From CBDUUP01 sp965370435 (GTDB lineage: Bacteria; Chloroflexota; Anaerolineae; Anaerolineales; UBA11579): a stretch of DNA of 9,241 nt. Made by a program: the position numbers and the translations under genes. The stretch spans positions 1 to 9,241 of the forward strand of contig CBDUUP010000168.1 of assembly GCA_965370435.1 (NCBI GenBank), read 5' to 3'. Under the pieces are notes generated by a model that was not told the DNA's origin, did not search any database, and saw only the letters and a program-made list of their open reading frames with translations. How positions within the stretch are numbered: the stretch's first letter is position 1; each line of letters opens with the position of its first letter. This document shows positions 1 to 6,195 of the stretch, piece after piece.

Positions 1-1
1 A

Positions 2-1210
2 GCCCAATACCGAGAATGGAGACCCGGTGGACGGGGGTATCAGAAGACAGATTTGCAGATAATATTATCTTCAATAACATCACATTTTCAAGGGCTTATT
101 GAAACTGCATCTGGAAAACCGACAAAAACTCATGGAGGTGGGAGCGTACCTTTTACGGACGATAATGTTGATCAAGAGGATGCCGAAGAAGTTGAGGCTG
201 ACGAGGTGGAGCGGGAGAAACAAAGAGTTCGAAGTAAGGCTAGAAATCGGAATGTTATGAAGGCTTTTGTTCGCCGATATTTGAAGGGAATATCTAACGT
301 CCAGTTTCTAAATCAAGTTGAATGCGATGTGATTGCAAACAACTATGTGATTTTTTCACATGTTTTATGGCGGTTGTATGGTTTGGAATGGATTGAAGAT
401 GATTTTGTTTCAAATGCATTTTTGACAATGTCTAGATTTATGTGGGGGGACAAAGACAAAAAGGGTTACTTTAATACATTGGATGAAGATGGAAAAAAAC
501 TAGCTTCTGAGATTATCCTAAAAGGATGGGGGCTTGGAAAAATGATTGCTGCTATTTTTTATTCAGATTACTTGCTATTGCAGCAAGAAGACAAGGAATT
601 ACGAACTAGTTTGCAGGGTTTTCTGAGATATTATTTGGAAGCAATGCCAGTCGAGATAAAACCTTCTACAGTTGTGGAAACATGGTTGTTAGTAAAAGAA
701 TTGTTTGCATATGACCCGCCAAAGACGACTAATATCGTTGAGCGTTTAAATCAATTGGCTCTTTGGGAAACAAGGCAATCTTTTCTTAGGTCTCTTGAAG
801 AAAGAATTGGCTTACCAAAGCAAAGTTGTAAATTTTCTCCAGAAGCAGTAAAAGTCACACGCCCGGCAAATGGAACCCAAGTAGAAATTCGACAGCTTGA
901 AATCGATGCCAATGGAGAAACTAATGATCAGAAAAGAATTGAACAAATTTGCAGCCTGTGGATGCGATTTCAACCAATGGATTTCTATCGGGTGGTGAGT
1001 TCTGACGGAAAAATCGTTTTTCTATACGATAGAGAGTTTAGAAAAGGGCTTTATGTTAATCGAGGTAAGAATATAAATACTGATTTTCATGAAATACCTC
1101 ATTTGAGCGATTCGCTACTGGATTCCCGTTTGTTAGAGTTAGAGAATATCGCAGTTCAAGCTAACGAAAAGATTGAAATAAAAGATTTCCCTGTGCCTGG
1201 AGGAGAGTAA
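2..1210 (+). CDS. Hypothetical protein, 5'-truncated by the window edge
   Basis: The frame is open from base 2 to the TAA at 1208-1210, with no stop upstream of the TTG at 53 (residues before it read AQYREWRPGG...). The real start therefore probably lies outside the window, and about 403 residues of the C-terminal part are seen. No Shine-Dalgarno stands before TTG 53, which argues against it as a start. After the codon at 53 come a Gly/Thr-rich stretch, an acidic run (residues about 40-54, VDQEDAEEVEADEVE), a basic helix (EKQRVRSKARNRN), then a mostly helical body rich in aromatic residues, and a C-terminal segment with possible beta strands (FYRVVSSDGKIVFLYDRE). I see no signal peptide, membrane span, heme or nucleotide-binding motif. 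I do not recognise the family. The DNA is clearly more AT-rich than the cluster that follows, which fits horizontal acquisition. It is probably unrelated to the respiratory genes. Confidence 0.75.
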   Translation, partial: AQYREWRPGGRGYQKTDLQIILSSITSHFQGLIETASGKPTKTHGGGSVPFTDDNVDQEDAEEVEADEVEREKQRVRSKARNRNVMKAFVRRYLKGISNVQFLNQVECDVIANNYVIFSHVLWRLYGLEWIEDDFVSNAFLTMSRFMWGDKDKKGYFNTLDEDGKKLASEIILKGWGLGKMIAAIFYSDYLLLQQEDKELRTSLQGFLRYYLEAMPVEIKPSTVVETWLLVKELFAYDPPKTTNIVERLNQLALWETRQSFLRSLEERIGLPKQSCKFSPEAVKVTRPANGTQVEIRQLEIDANGETNDQKRIEQICSLWMRFQPMDFYRVVSSDGKIVFLYDREFRKGLYVNRGKNINTDFHEIPHLSDSLLDSRLLELENIAVQANEKIEIKDFPVPGGE

Positions 1211-1258
1211 CGGGGGTTTGGCTACCGCTTCGAGTGAAGTTTGGGGGGATATTTTTAA

Positions 1259-1317
1259 CACGAAGGCACAAAGACACAAAGTTTTTAATTTTTTCTTAGT
1301 GTCTTCGTGCCTTCGTG
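1259..1317. repeat. Hairpin repeat A (three-unit dyad)
   Basis: Left arm 1259-1277 and right arm 1299-1317 are inverted repeats with 18 of 19 matches, and pairing can continue inward to 1281/1295. The loop is AT-rich. The left arm is built of ~8-nt units: CACGAAGG, CACAAAGA, CACAAAGT. It lies between the unknown gene and the flavoprotein gene. It may be a mobile intergenic element and could also act as a bidirectional terminator. It belongs with the elements at 5105, 7115 and 9083. Confidence 0.85.
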
Positions 1318-1347
1318 GTTAATCCTGGGTTAAGTTTTATCCATAAC

Positions 1348-1374
1348 TTTACATAGATTTCCACCCAATATAGA
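1348..1374 (+). promoter_or_regulatory. Possible promoter for the electron-transfer locus
   Basis: TTTACA at 1348-1353 and TATAGA at 1369-1374 resemble -35 and -10 boxes, but the 15-nt spacing is short. A second candidate -10, TATAAA, lies at 1399-1404. The position, just after a hairpin and before the first gene of the locus, is where a promoter is expected. Sequence support is weak. Confidence 0.22.
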
Positions 1375-1429
1375 CCTTCCATAGACCGGTTTCCCACTTA
1401 TAAAGGCTATCCTAAGAGTCGGAGACTAC

Positions 1430-2482
1430 ATGACCGATTCTTCCTTTAACGTATTCCTTCCCGATCTGCCCTATTACCAGCAAACCGTCGCCTGTCAATT
1501 TGCCTGCCCGGTGCGCACCGATGGCCGAGCTTACGTCACCGCCATCTCACGCGGAGAATACGAGCGGGCCTACCTCATCGCACGGGAGACCAATCCCTTC
1601 GCCTCCACCTGCGGATGGGTGTGCGGCGCGCCCTGCGAGGCCGCCTGCCGCCGGGGAAAAATCGACGCCCCCATCGCAATCCGGGCGCTCAAACGCTTTG
1701 TCAATGACCGCTACGGGGTCTACATGGGCGAGACCGGCGAATCTCAACAGCCCCCCGCCTGGCCTTCCTATGTAGGCCGCACGGATGCGTTCGATCTGGG
1801 CAACACCACCTTCCCCACCAGCCGCACCGGTTTGAACGCCGCCTACCAGCGAGGAGATAAGACCGGGAAACACATTGCCATTGTCGGGGCCGGGCCTGCG
1901 GGCCTCTCCTGCGCCCATGACCTGGCTTTATTGGGGCACGATGTCACTATCTACGAAGCTTCCACGGTGGCCGGAGGGATGCTGCGCCTGGGCATCCCCG
2001 GATACCGTCTGCCCCGTGAGCTTCTCGACCTGGAGATCCAGTCCATTCTGGCTCTAGGCCCTCAGATCAAATTCGAGCAGGCGTTGGGGAAAGATTTCAG
2101 CCTGGCCGATCTGCGTAAAGTTTACGACGCGGTCTTTCTGGGCTTTGGCACCTATCACAGCCGCAACCTGAACGTGGAAGGCGAAGAATTTGACGGCGTG
2201 CTGCGCGCGGTGGACTTCCTCATAAACGTCAACCTGGGCGGGTACAACCTGGACCTGGGGAAACGAATCGTCGTCATCGGCGGGGGCAACGTGGCCATGG
2301 ACGTAGCCCGCACCGCGGCCCGCCTGGGCCACCCGGCCCAATCCGGCGGAGATCTGGAAATGGCCCTGGACGTGGCTCGTTCCGCTCGCCGCCTGGGGAC
2401 CACCCAAGAGGTGCATTGCCTGGTGGTTGAAGATCGCCAGGAGATGCTGGCCGATCCTATTGAGATCATCGAAGCCGAATAA
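1430..2482 (+). CDS. GltD-like FAD/NAD(P) oxidoreductase, N-terminal part (ends at in-frame stop)
   Basis: GGAG at 1421-1424 precedes ATG 1430. Residues 1-96 are an N-terminal Fe-S domain of the dihydropyrimidine dehydrogenase/GltD type, with Cys22, 26, 61, 65, 69 and 73. An FAD-binding GAGPAG lies at 153-158 and a dinucleotide (NAD(P)) motif GGGNVA at 284-289. No signal peptide is seen, so the product should be cytoplasmic. The reading frame ends at TAA 2480-2482 inside the NAD(P) domain, just after EMLADPIEIIEAE. The same frame continues at once with family-like sequence and the rest of the protein (to 3382). The intact protein would be about 650 residues, joining a GltD-like core to two ferredoxin motifs. 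In its family it moves electrons between NAD(P)H, FAD and Fe-S clusters; here the partner is inferred to be the quinone pool or the Rieske/cytochrome b complex downstream. An odd local duplication lies at residues 289-300 and 312-323. Confidence 0.85.
   Translation: MTDSSFNVFLPDLPYYQQTVACQFACPVRTDGRAYVTAISRGEYERAYLIARETNPFASTCGWVCGAPCEAACRRGKIDAPIAIRALKRFVNDRYGVYMGETGESQQPPAWPSYVGRTDAFDLGNTTFPTSRTGLNAAYQRGDKTGKHIAIVGAGPAGLSCAHDLALLGHDVTIYEASTVAGGMLRLGIPGYRLPRELLDLEIQSILALGPQIKFEQALGKDFSLADLRKVYDAVFLGFGTYHSRNLNVEGEEFDGVLRAVDFLINVNLGGYNLDLGKRIVVIGGGNVAMDVARTAARLGHPAQSGGDLEMALDVARSARRLGTTQEVHCLVVEDRQEMLADPIEIIEAE
2480..2482 (+). other. In-frame TAA interrupting the flavoprotein gene
   Basis: The codons read GAA GCC GAA TAA GAG GGG ATC, so one base change would give GAA, AAA or CAA in place of TAA and restore a continuous 650-residue protein. 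Codon frame, base composition and protein-family pattern carry on unchanged across the site, so it is a point nonsense change or a sequencing/assembly error, not a frameshift. Confidence 0.9.
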
Positions 2483-2524
2483 GAGGGGATCACCATCCAC
2501 AACCATTTCGCCCCCACCCGCATA

Positions 2525-3382
2525 GTGGGTGAGAACGGGCTGGCGGTCGGCGTGGAAACGCTGGAGGTATCCAGCGCCTTTGACGAAAACGGCCGCTTCA
2601 ACCCCCAGATGATTGAAAACACCGAGAAAGTTTGGGAATGCGACAGCGTCATCGTCTCCATCGGCCAGACCGGCGACCTGGATTGGATCCAACCCGAAGA
2701 CGGCCTGACGCTCACCCCCCGGGGAAACATGGTGATGGATTCGGAAACCTACATGACCAGCGCGCCGGGCGTGTTCGCGGGGGGCGACATCGCCTTCGGC
2801 CCCCGGTTGATCATCAACGCGGTGGCGGACGGGCAGGGCGCGGCCCGGGGCATCCATTCTTACCTTCAAGGGTTGCAGCCCCGCCTGGCGCGGAAAGGTT
2901 TTTTCTCTCCTATCTCCAAACGCCAGTATCCCGATGTAAAACCGATGGCCGATTACTTGCGCTGGCCGCGCCGCCATCCAACGGCCATTCCGGTGGAACG
3001 CCGGATCGGCGTCGCCCACGTGGAGGTCGGCTTCGAGGAACCGGTGGCGAGAGAGCAAGGCGGTCGCTGCCTGATCTGCACCATCAACCCCATATTCGAC
3101 GGAGAGCTGTGCATCTTATGCAACGGCTGTGTGGACGTATGCCCCATGGACTGCCTGAAACTGGTTCCCTCCTCCCAACTCGCCGGAGACGAGAAATCGG
3201 TGGCTTTCATCCGGCAGCAGACCGCCGGTTGGCATGAAGCAACCGCCATGCTCCTCGACCCGGCCCGCTGCATCCGCTGCGGTCTATGCGCCCAACGTTG
3301 CCCCACCGAAGCGGTGAAGATGGAATCATTTCAATTCACTGAAGAGGTCTTGTTCGAGAAAAAGGAACAACCTCTTGGATAA
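2525..3382 (+). CDS. GltD-like oxidoreductase, C-terminal part with two [4Fe-4S] ferredoxin motifs
   Basis: This is the continuation, in the same frame, of the gene starting at 1430. Coding sequence resumes directly after the TAA (EGITIHNHFAPTRI), so GTG 2525 is only the first possible restart. It lacks a Shine-Dalgarno and would leave out part of the NAD(P) domain. Counting from GTG 2525, residues 40-50 (DSVIVSIGQTG) and 83-102 (FAGGDIAFGP and following) are the conserved FAD-closing segments of GltD-like flavoproteins. Two cluster motifs follow: Cys196-x2-Cys199-x2-Cys202-x3-Cys206-Pro and Cys249-x2-Cys252-x2-Cys255-x3-Cys259-Pro, with extra cysteines at 182, 185 and 210. The ferredoxin tail gives a route from FAD to an outside partner. 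As it stands the fragment could not be a working enzyme by itself, since the N-terminal Fe-S domain and both Rossmann GxGxxG motifs are on the other side of the stop. Confidence 0.8.
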   Translation: MGENGLAVGVETLEVSSAFDENGRFNPQMIENTEKVWECDSVIVSIGQTGDLDWIQPEDGLTLTPRGNMVMDSETYMTSAPGVFAGGDIAFGPRLIINAVADGQGAARGIHSYLQGLQPRLARKGFFSPISKRQYPDVKPMADYLRWPRRHPTAIPVERRIGVAHVEVGFEEPVAREQGGRCLICTINPIFDGELCILCNGCVDVCPMDCLKLVPSSQLAGDEKSVAFIRQQTAGWHEATAMLLDPARCIRCGLCAQRCPTEAVKMESFQFTEEVLFEKKEQPLG

Positions 3383-3443
3383 GGTTTTCTTGACTATGTA
3401 TCATTTATCCTATCAACTACTTTCACGCCAATAAGGAGGCAGC

Positions 3444-3518
3444 TTGGACAATAGTATTCAAAATTACCATCTAACATTAGCTACATTTTTGCCACTCATG
3501 AAAGGAGTTACCCAATGA
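3444..3518 (+). CDS. Possible 24-residue leader peptide overlapping the tetraheme cytochrome gene
   Basis: A strong Shine-Dalgarno AAGGAGG (3433-3439, followed by CAGC) precedes TTG 3444. The frame encodes 24 residues (begins MDNSIQNYHL, ends MKGVTQ) and stops at TGA 3516-3518, overlapping the next gene's ATG in the classic ATGA arrangement. That geometry suggests translational coupling. It could be chance: the start is TTG, the spacer is only 4 nt, and the next gene has its own ribosome site. Confidence 0.3.
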   Translation: MDNSIQNYHLTLATFLPLMKGVTQ

Positions 3519-4978
3519 ATGAAAAACGCACAGCCAAACTCATCGCCACCATCGGCGTTTTGCTGGTATTGATCAGTGTGCTGCTGGTTGCTTGCAGTTC
3601 TGAAACTGAAGTCCCAGCAGACCCCACCTCCCCCCCCGATTCCCCTACGGAGCATGTTCATGATGAATTGATAGGCGATTCGGTCCGGGGAGGGACGATA
3701 TACGACAAATGGTGGGTTGTTGTTGGCGCAGATGAGCCTGCCGATGACCATCCCCTGTGGGCGACCCAATCCAACAACGAGCGCAGCGGCAAGGACACCT
3801 GGCGCTGCAAGGAATGCCACGGCTGGGACTACAAGGGCGCGGAAGGCGCCTACAGCGGCGGTTCTCACATGACCGGGTTCGTAGGCGTGATCCAACTGTC
3901 CGGCGCAGACCCCAATGATATTCTGGACGCGATGAAAGGCGGAACTAACCCCGACCACGACTTCTCGACCGTGATGGATGAGCAAGCCCTGATTGACCTG
4001 GCCCTGTTCATCTCTGAGGCGACTTTGGATTACGGTCAAATTCTCAACGACAAAGTCTCCACCGGCGACGCGGCCGCGGGTGAAGCTCTGTATACCCAAG
4101 TCTGCGCAGCCTGCCACGGCGCGGATGGGACGGCGATCAATTTCCACGATGTGGATGACCCCGAATATCTGGCTCACATCGCATCCGGCAACCCCTGGGA
4201 GTTCGCTCATAAAGTTCGCTTTGGGCAACCAGGGTCGGCAATGCCCTCCGGCATAGAAGACGGATGGTCATTGGACGACGTGGCTGACGTGTTGGCCTAC
4301 GTCCAAACTTTCCCCACCGAACCGGCTCGCGAAGTCGGCATCGGCGGACTGCTGTACGACAAGTGGTGGAAGGTTCTGGGCCTTGACGAGCCGACCGAAG
4401 ACAACCCCCTGTGGGCCACCCAGGACACCAACACGCGCAGCGGCAAAGACACCTGGCGCTGCAAAGAGTGCCACGGTTGGGACTACAAGGGCGTCGACGG
4501 GGCCTACAGCTCCGGCTCCCACATGACTGGCTTCACCGGCGTCCTGGGCGCGGCCTCCATGTCAGACGAAGATATCACCGCTTGGCTGACGGGCGGCATG
4601 AATCCCGACCACGATTTCTCGGCGATGGGTGAAGATGGCGTCGCTGCGTTGGTCGTCTTTTTCCAAGAAGATATGACCGACCCCTCCCCCTACATCAACG
4701 CTGACAAATCTTCCACCGGCGACGCGGCCCGCGGCCAGGAGAAATACGAAGCCACCTGCGCTGCGTGCCACGGAATGGATGGAACCGCGATCAATTTCCA
4801 TGACGCCGACGAACCAGCATATATTGGCACCGTCGCCACAGACAACCCCTGGGAATTCATCCACAAAGTTTCCTATGGTCAGCCCGCTACGGGCATGCCT
4901 TCGGGTTTTGCCAATGGCTGGTCTATGGAGGAGATTGCTGACGTCCTCGCATTCGCTCAAACCCTGCCTACCGAATAA
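3515..4978 (+). CDS. Tetraheme c-type cytochrome lipoprotein with duplicated diheme module
   Basis: AGGAG (3503-3507) precedes ATG 3515. Residues 1-27 form a lipoprotein signal with lipobox LVAC and lipidated Cys27, so the protein should be tethered to the outer face of the membrane. A Pro/Ser/Thr/Glu-rich linker follows. Residues 59-276 and 277-487 are two copies of one module. Each starts GGxxYDKWW, carries a CKECH heme site (Cys98, Cys316) in the conserved context DTWRCKECHGWDYKG, then a CAACH site (Cys197, Cys415) with a likely Met ligand in MPSG (Met243, Met461). The heme-to-heme offset between copies is 218 residues for both pairs. The second half of each module looks like a class I cytochrome c domain; the first half is a monoheme domain I cannot name. 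It probably accepts or relays electrons for the Rieske/cytochrome b complex encoded next to it. Confidence 0.88.
   Translation: MNEKRTAKLIATIGVLLVLISVLLVACSSETEVPADPTSPPDSPTEHVHDELIGDSVRGGTIYDKWWVVVGADEPADDHPLWATQSNNERSGKDTWRCKECHGWDYKGAEGAYSGGSHMTGFVGVIQLSGADPNDILDAMKGGTNPDHDFSTVMDEQALIDLALFISEATLDYGQILNDKVSTGDAAAGEALYTQVCAACHGADGTAINFHDVDDPEYLAHIASGNPWEFAHKVRFGQPGSAMPSGIEDGWSLDDVADVLAYVQTFPTEPAREVGIGGLLYDKWWKVLGLDEPTEDNPLWATQDTNTRSGKDTWRCKECHGWDYKGVDGAYSSGSHMTGFTGVLGAASMSDEDITAWLTGGMNPDHDFSAMGEDGVAALVVFFQEDMTDPSPYINADKSSTGDAARGQEKYEATCAACHGMDGTAINFHDADEPAYIGTVATDNPWEFIHKVSYGQPATGMPSGFANGWSMEEIADVLAFAQTLPTE
3689..4978 (+). repeat. Internal tandem duplication (218-codon unit)
   Basis: Copy 1 starts at 3689 (GGTIYDKWW) and copy 2 at 4343 (GGLLYDKWW). 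The offset is 654 nt, kept at both heme sites, so there is no net insertion or deletion between them. DNA around the CKECH sites is still very similar (about 41 of 46 bases), while other parts have diverged. Confidence 0.9.
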
Positions 4979-5013
4979 GCTAACATCGCTGCAGGGCAGC
5001 AATTCCTCTATCT

Positions 5014-5041
5014 GGCGGGCTGGGGACCTCTCCAGCCCGCC
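5014..5041 (+). terminator. GC-rich hairpin after the tetraheme cytochrome gene
   Basis: GGCGGGCTGG (5014-5023) pairs perfectly with CCAGCCCGCC (5032-5041) across an 8-nt loop. It starts 35 nt after the stop codon. The nearest T-rich stretch is about 20 nt further on, so it is not a textbook intrinsic terminator. It may attenuate transcription or protect the 3' end of the upstream transcript. Confidence 0.5.
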
Positions 5042-5104
5042 GCTTGATTTAGTAATCTAAAATTTTTCGAGGCAAATGTTGAATAAGTTACTTTCTAAAA
5101 AACA

Positions 5105-5172
5105 TCACCACAGAGACACAGAGAACACAGAGTTTTTTGTTTTTCTCTGTGGCCTCTGTGTCTCTGTGGTGA
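5105..5172. repeat. Hairpin repeat B (three-unit dyad)
   Basis: Arms 5105-5132 and 5145-5172 are inverted repeats with 26 of 28 matches and a 12-nt T-rich loop. The left arm holds the units CACAGAGA, CACAGAGAA and CACAGAGT. It ends 32 nt before the cytochrome b6 start, so it could affect expression of that gene. Confidence 0.88.
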
Positions 5173-5204
5173 AAAGTTTTATCTAATTCGATAAGAGAAA
5201 TACT

Positions 5205-5951
5205 ATGAATATTCCACCCATCTTCCAACGGCTGTTCCAGTCCCGTATCTGGCGCTCCTTCTTCAGGCATGGCTGGCCGGATAATGCCCTGGATCGTTCG
5301 CTGACCATGACCAGCAACGTCTTCTTGCATCTGCACCCGGTGAAGGTGAGCCGCAAAAGTTTGAAATGGTCTTATTCTTTTGGCCTTGGGATAATATCAA
5401 CCATATTGTTCGGCGTTCTGACGTTCACCGGCGTGCTGTTGATGTTCTACTACGTGCCCTCGGTGGAACGCGCTTACACGACCATGAAAGAGATCCAGCT
5501 TTCCGTTCCCTTGGGGCAGTTCACCCGGAATATGCACCGCTGGTCGGCTCATGCGATGGTGCTGGCCGTCATCTTGCACATGGCCCGGGTGTTTTACACC
5601 GGCGCATACAAGCCCCCCCGAGAGTTCAACTGGATCATCGGCGTCTTCCTGCTATTGCTCACCCTGGGCGGCAGCTTCACCGGCTACCTTCTGCCCTGGG
5701 ACCAGTTGGCCTTTTGGGCCATCACCGTGGGGACCAACATCGCCGGGTACGCGCCGGTGGTGGGCGATATCAGCCGCGAGATACTCCTGGGCGGCGTAGA
5801 AGTTGGGCAAGACGCCCTCATCCGCTTCTATACCCTGCACATTGCCTTCATCCCGCTGGTCATCACCTTCCTTTTCTCCATCCATATCTGGCGGGTGCGA
5901 AAAGATGGAGGCCTGGCAGTTAACGACCAAATTAATTCAGAAGAATCATAA
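5205..5951 (+). CDS. Cytochrome b6-like subunit (N-terminal half of split cytochrome b)
   Basis: This 248-residue membrane protein carries the four-helix core of cytochrome b and the two bis-His b hemes. Ligand pairs are His111/His125 (HRWSAH...ILH) and His212/His227 (LHIAF...SIH). The second pair has 14 residues between its histidines, the b6-type spacing; bc1-type cytochrome b has 13. Quinol-site sequence GYLLPWDQLAFWAITVGTNI is present at 160-179. A cytoplasmic N-terminal extension (1-48) ending SNVFLHLHPVKV is typical of bacterial relatives and supports ATG 5205, although the ribosome site (AAGAGAAA) is weak. At the place where b6 has the cysteine that holds heme ci (YCLGG), this protein has Ser58 (YSFGL). 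It would pair with the protein encoded from 6196 and with the Rieske protein to oxidise quinol. The symbol petB or qcrB would be by analogy only. Confidence 0.92.
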   Translation: MNIPPIFQRLFQSRIWRSFFRHGWPDNALDRSLTMTSNVFLHLHPVKVSRKSLKWSYSFGLGIISTILFGVLTFTGVLLMFYYVPSVERAYTTMKEIQLSVPLGQFTRNMHRWSAHAMVLAVILHMARVFYTGAYKPPREFNWIIGVFLLLLTLGGSFTGYLLPWDQLAFWAITVGTNIAGYAPVVGDISREILLGGVEVGQDALIRFYTLHIAFIPLVITFLFSIHIWRVRKDGGLAVNDQINSEES

Positions 5952-6018
5952 TTTTAGGACTTACGCAGTTCATTTCTCTAACGATAAGGTGTTCTCAAAG
6001 CAATGAAATACGATATTC

Positions 6019-6046
6019 GTGAATGGATATTAGTGAATGGTGAAAT
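6019..6046 (+). repeat. Heptad repeat array (4 units)
   Basis: Four units with exact period 7: GTGAATG, GATATTA, GTGAATG, GTGAAAT. The same family appears at 7001 and 7257, and in reverse orientation at 6111. Confidence 0.6.
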
Positions 6047-6047
6047 G

Positions 6048-6065
6048 CTTTTCGATATCGAAAAG
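6048..6065. promoter_or_regulatory. Perfect 18-nt palindrome
   Basis: CTTTTCGATATCGAAAAG is fully self-complementary. It lies in the 244-nt gap between the two cytochrome b genes, between two heptad arrays of opposite orientation. It could be an operator for a dimeric regulator or the centre of a small mobile element; no regulator gene is in the window. Confidence 0.35.
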
Positions 6066-6110
6066 TACCCAAAATTCCACAACCAATGCTCCCTCTGTAC
6101 CTTTAGATTA

Positions 6111-6151
6111 CTATCTATTATCCATTCTCTATTCACCAATCTCCAATTATC
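6111..6151 (-). repeat. Heptad repeat array, reverse orientation
   Basis: Read on the minus strand the units are ATAATTG, GAGATTG, GTGAATA, GAGAATG, GATAATA, with period 7. About 12 of 15 bases at 6115-6129 can pair with the array at 6019, so the gap forms a loose inverted repeat. The array lies upstream of the preferred start of the next gene. Confidence 0.65.
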
Positions 6152-6195
6152 TGAGCAACTGCGTACCTTCTATATTTAATAAACTGGAAATAATT

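Noticed and set aside
53..55. TTG 53 as the true start of the first gene
   Set aside because: The frame is open to the left edge and there is no ribosome site before the TTG, so the gene is more likely truncated by the window.
2480..2524. Frameshift or recoding by selenocysteine or pyrrolysine
   Set aside because: The frame is identical before and after the stop, and the codon is TAA, which neither system uses.
2054..3058. Long minus-strand open frame (334 codons) opposite the flavoprotein gene
   Set aside because: It is the antisense shadow of a GC-rich coding region whose plus-strand product has clear FAD and Fe-S motifs; the minus-strand protein has His/Gly/Asp-rich low-complexity content and no known motif.
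3464..4228. Minus-strand open frame (254 codons) opposite the tetraheme cytochrome
   Set aside because: It overlaps the plus-strand signal peptide and heme sites and shows no motif or ribosome site of its own.
5088..5336. Minus-strand 82-codon frame with a C-terminus rich in Cys and Val
   Set aside because: Its end (KLCVLCVSVV) is a translation of hairpin repeat B, a well-known source of false small proteins, and its start lies inside the cytochrome b6 gene.
6037..6195. Earlier start for the subunit IV gene at ATG 6037
   Set aside because: The extra 53 residues come from the palindrome and reverse heptad array and do not resemble the family; ATG 6196 gives the expected N-terminus.
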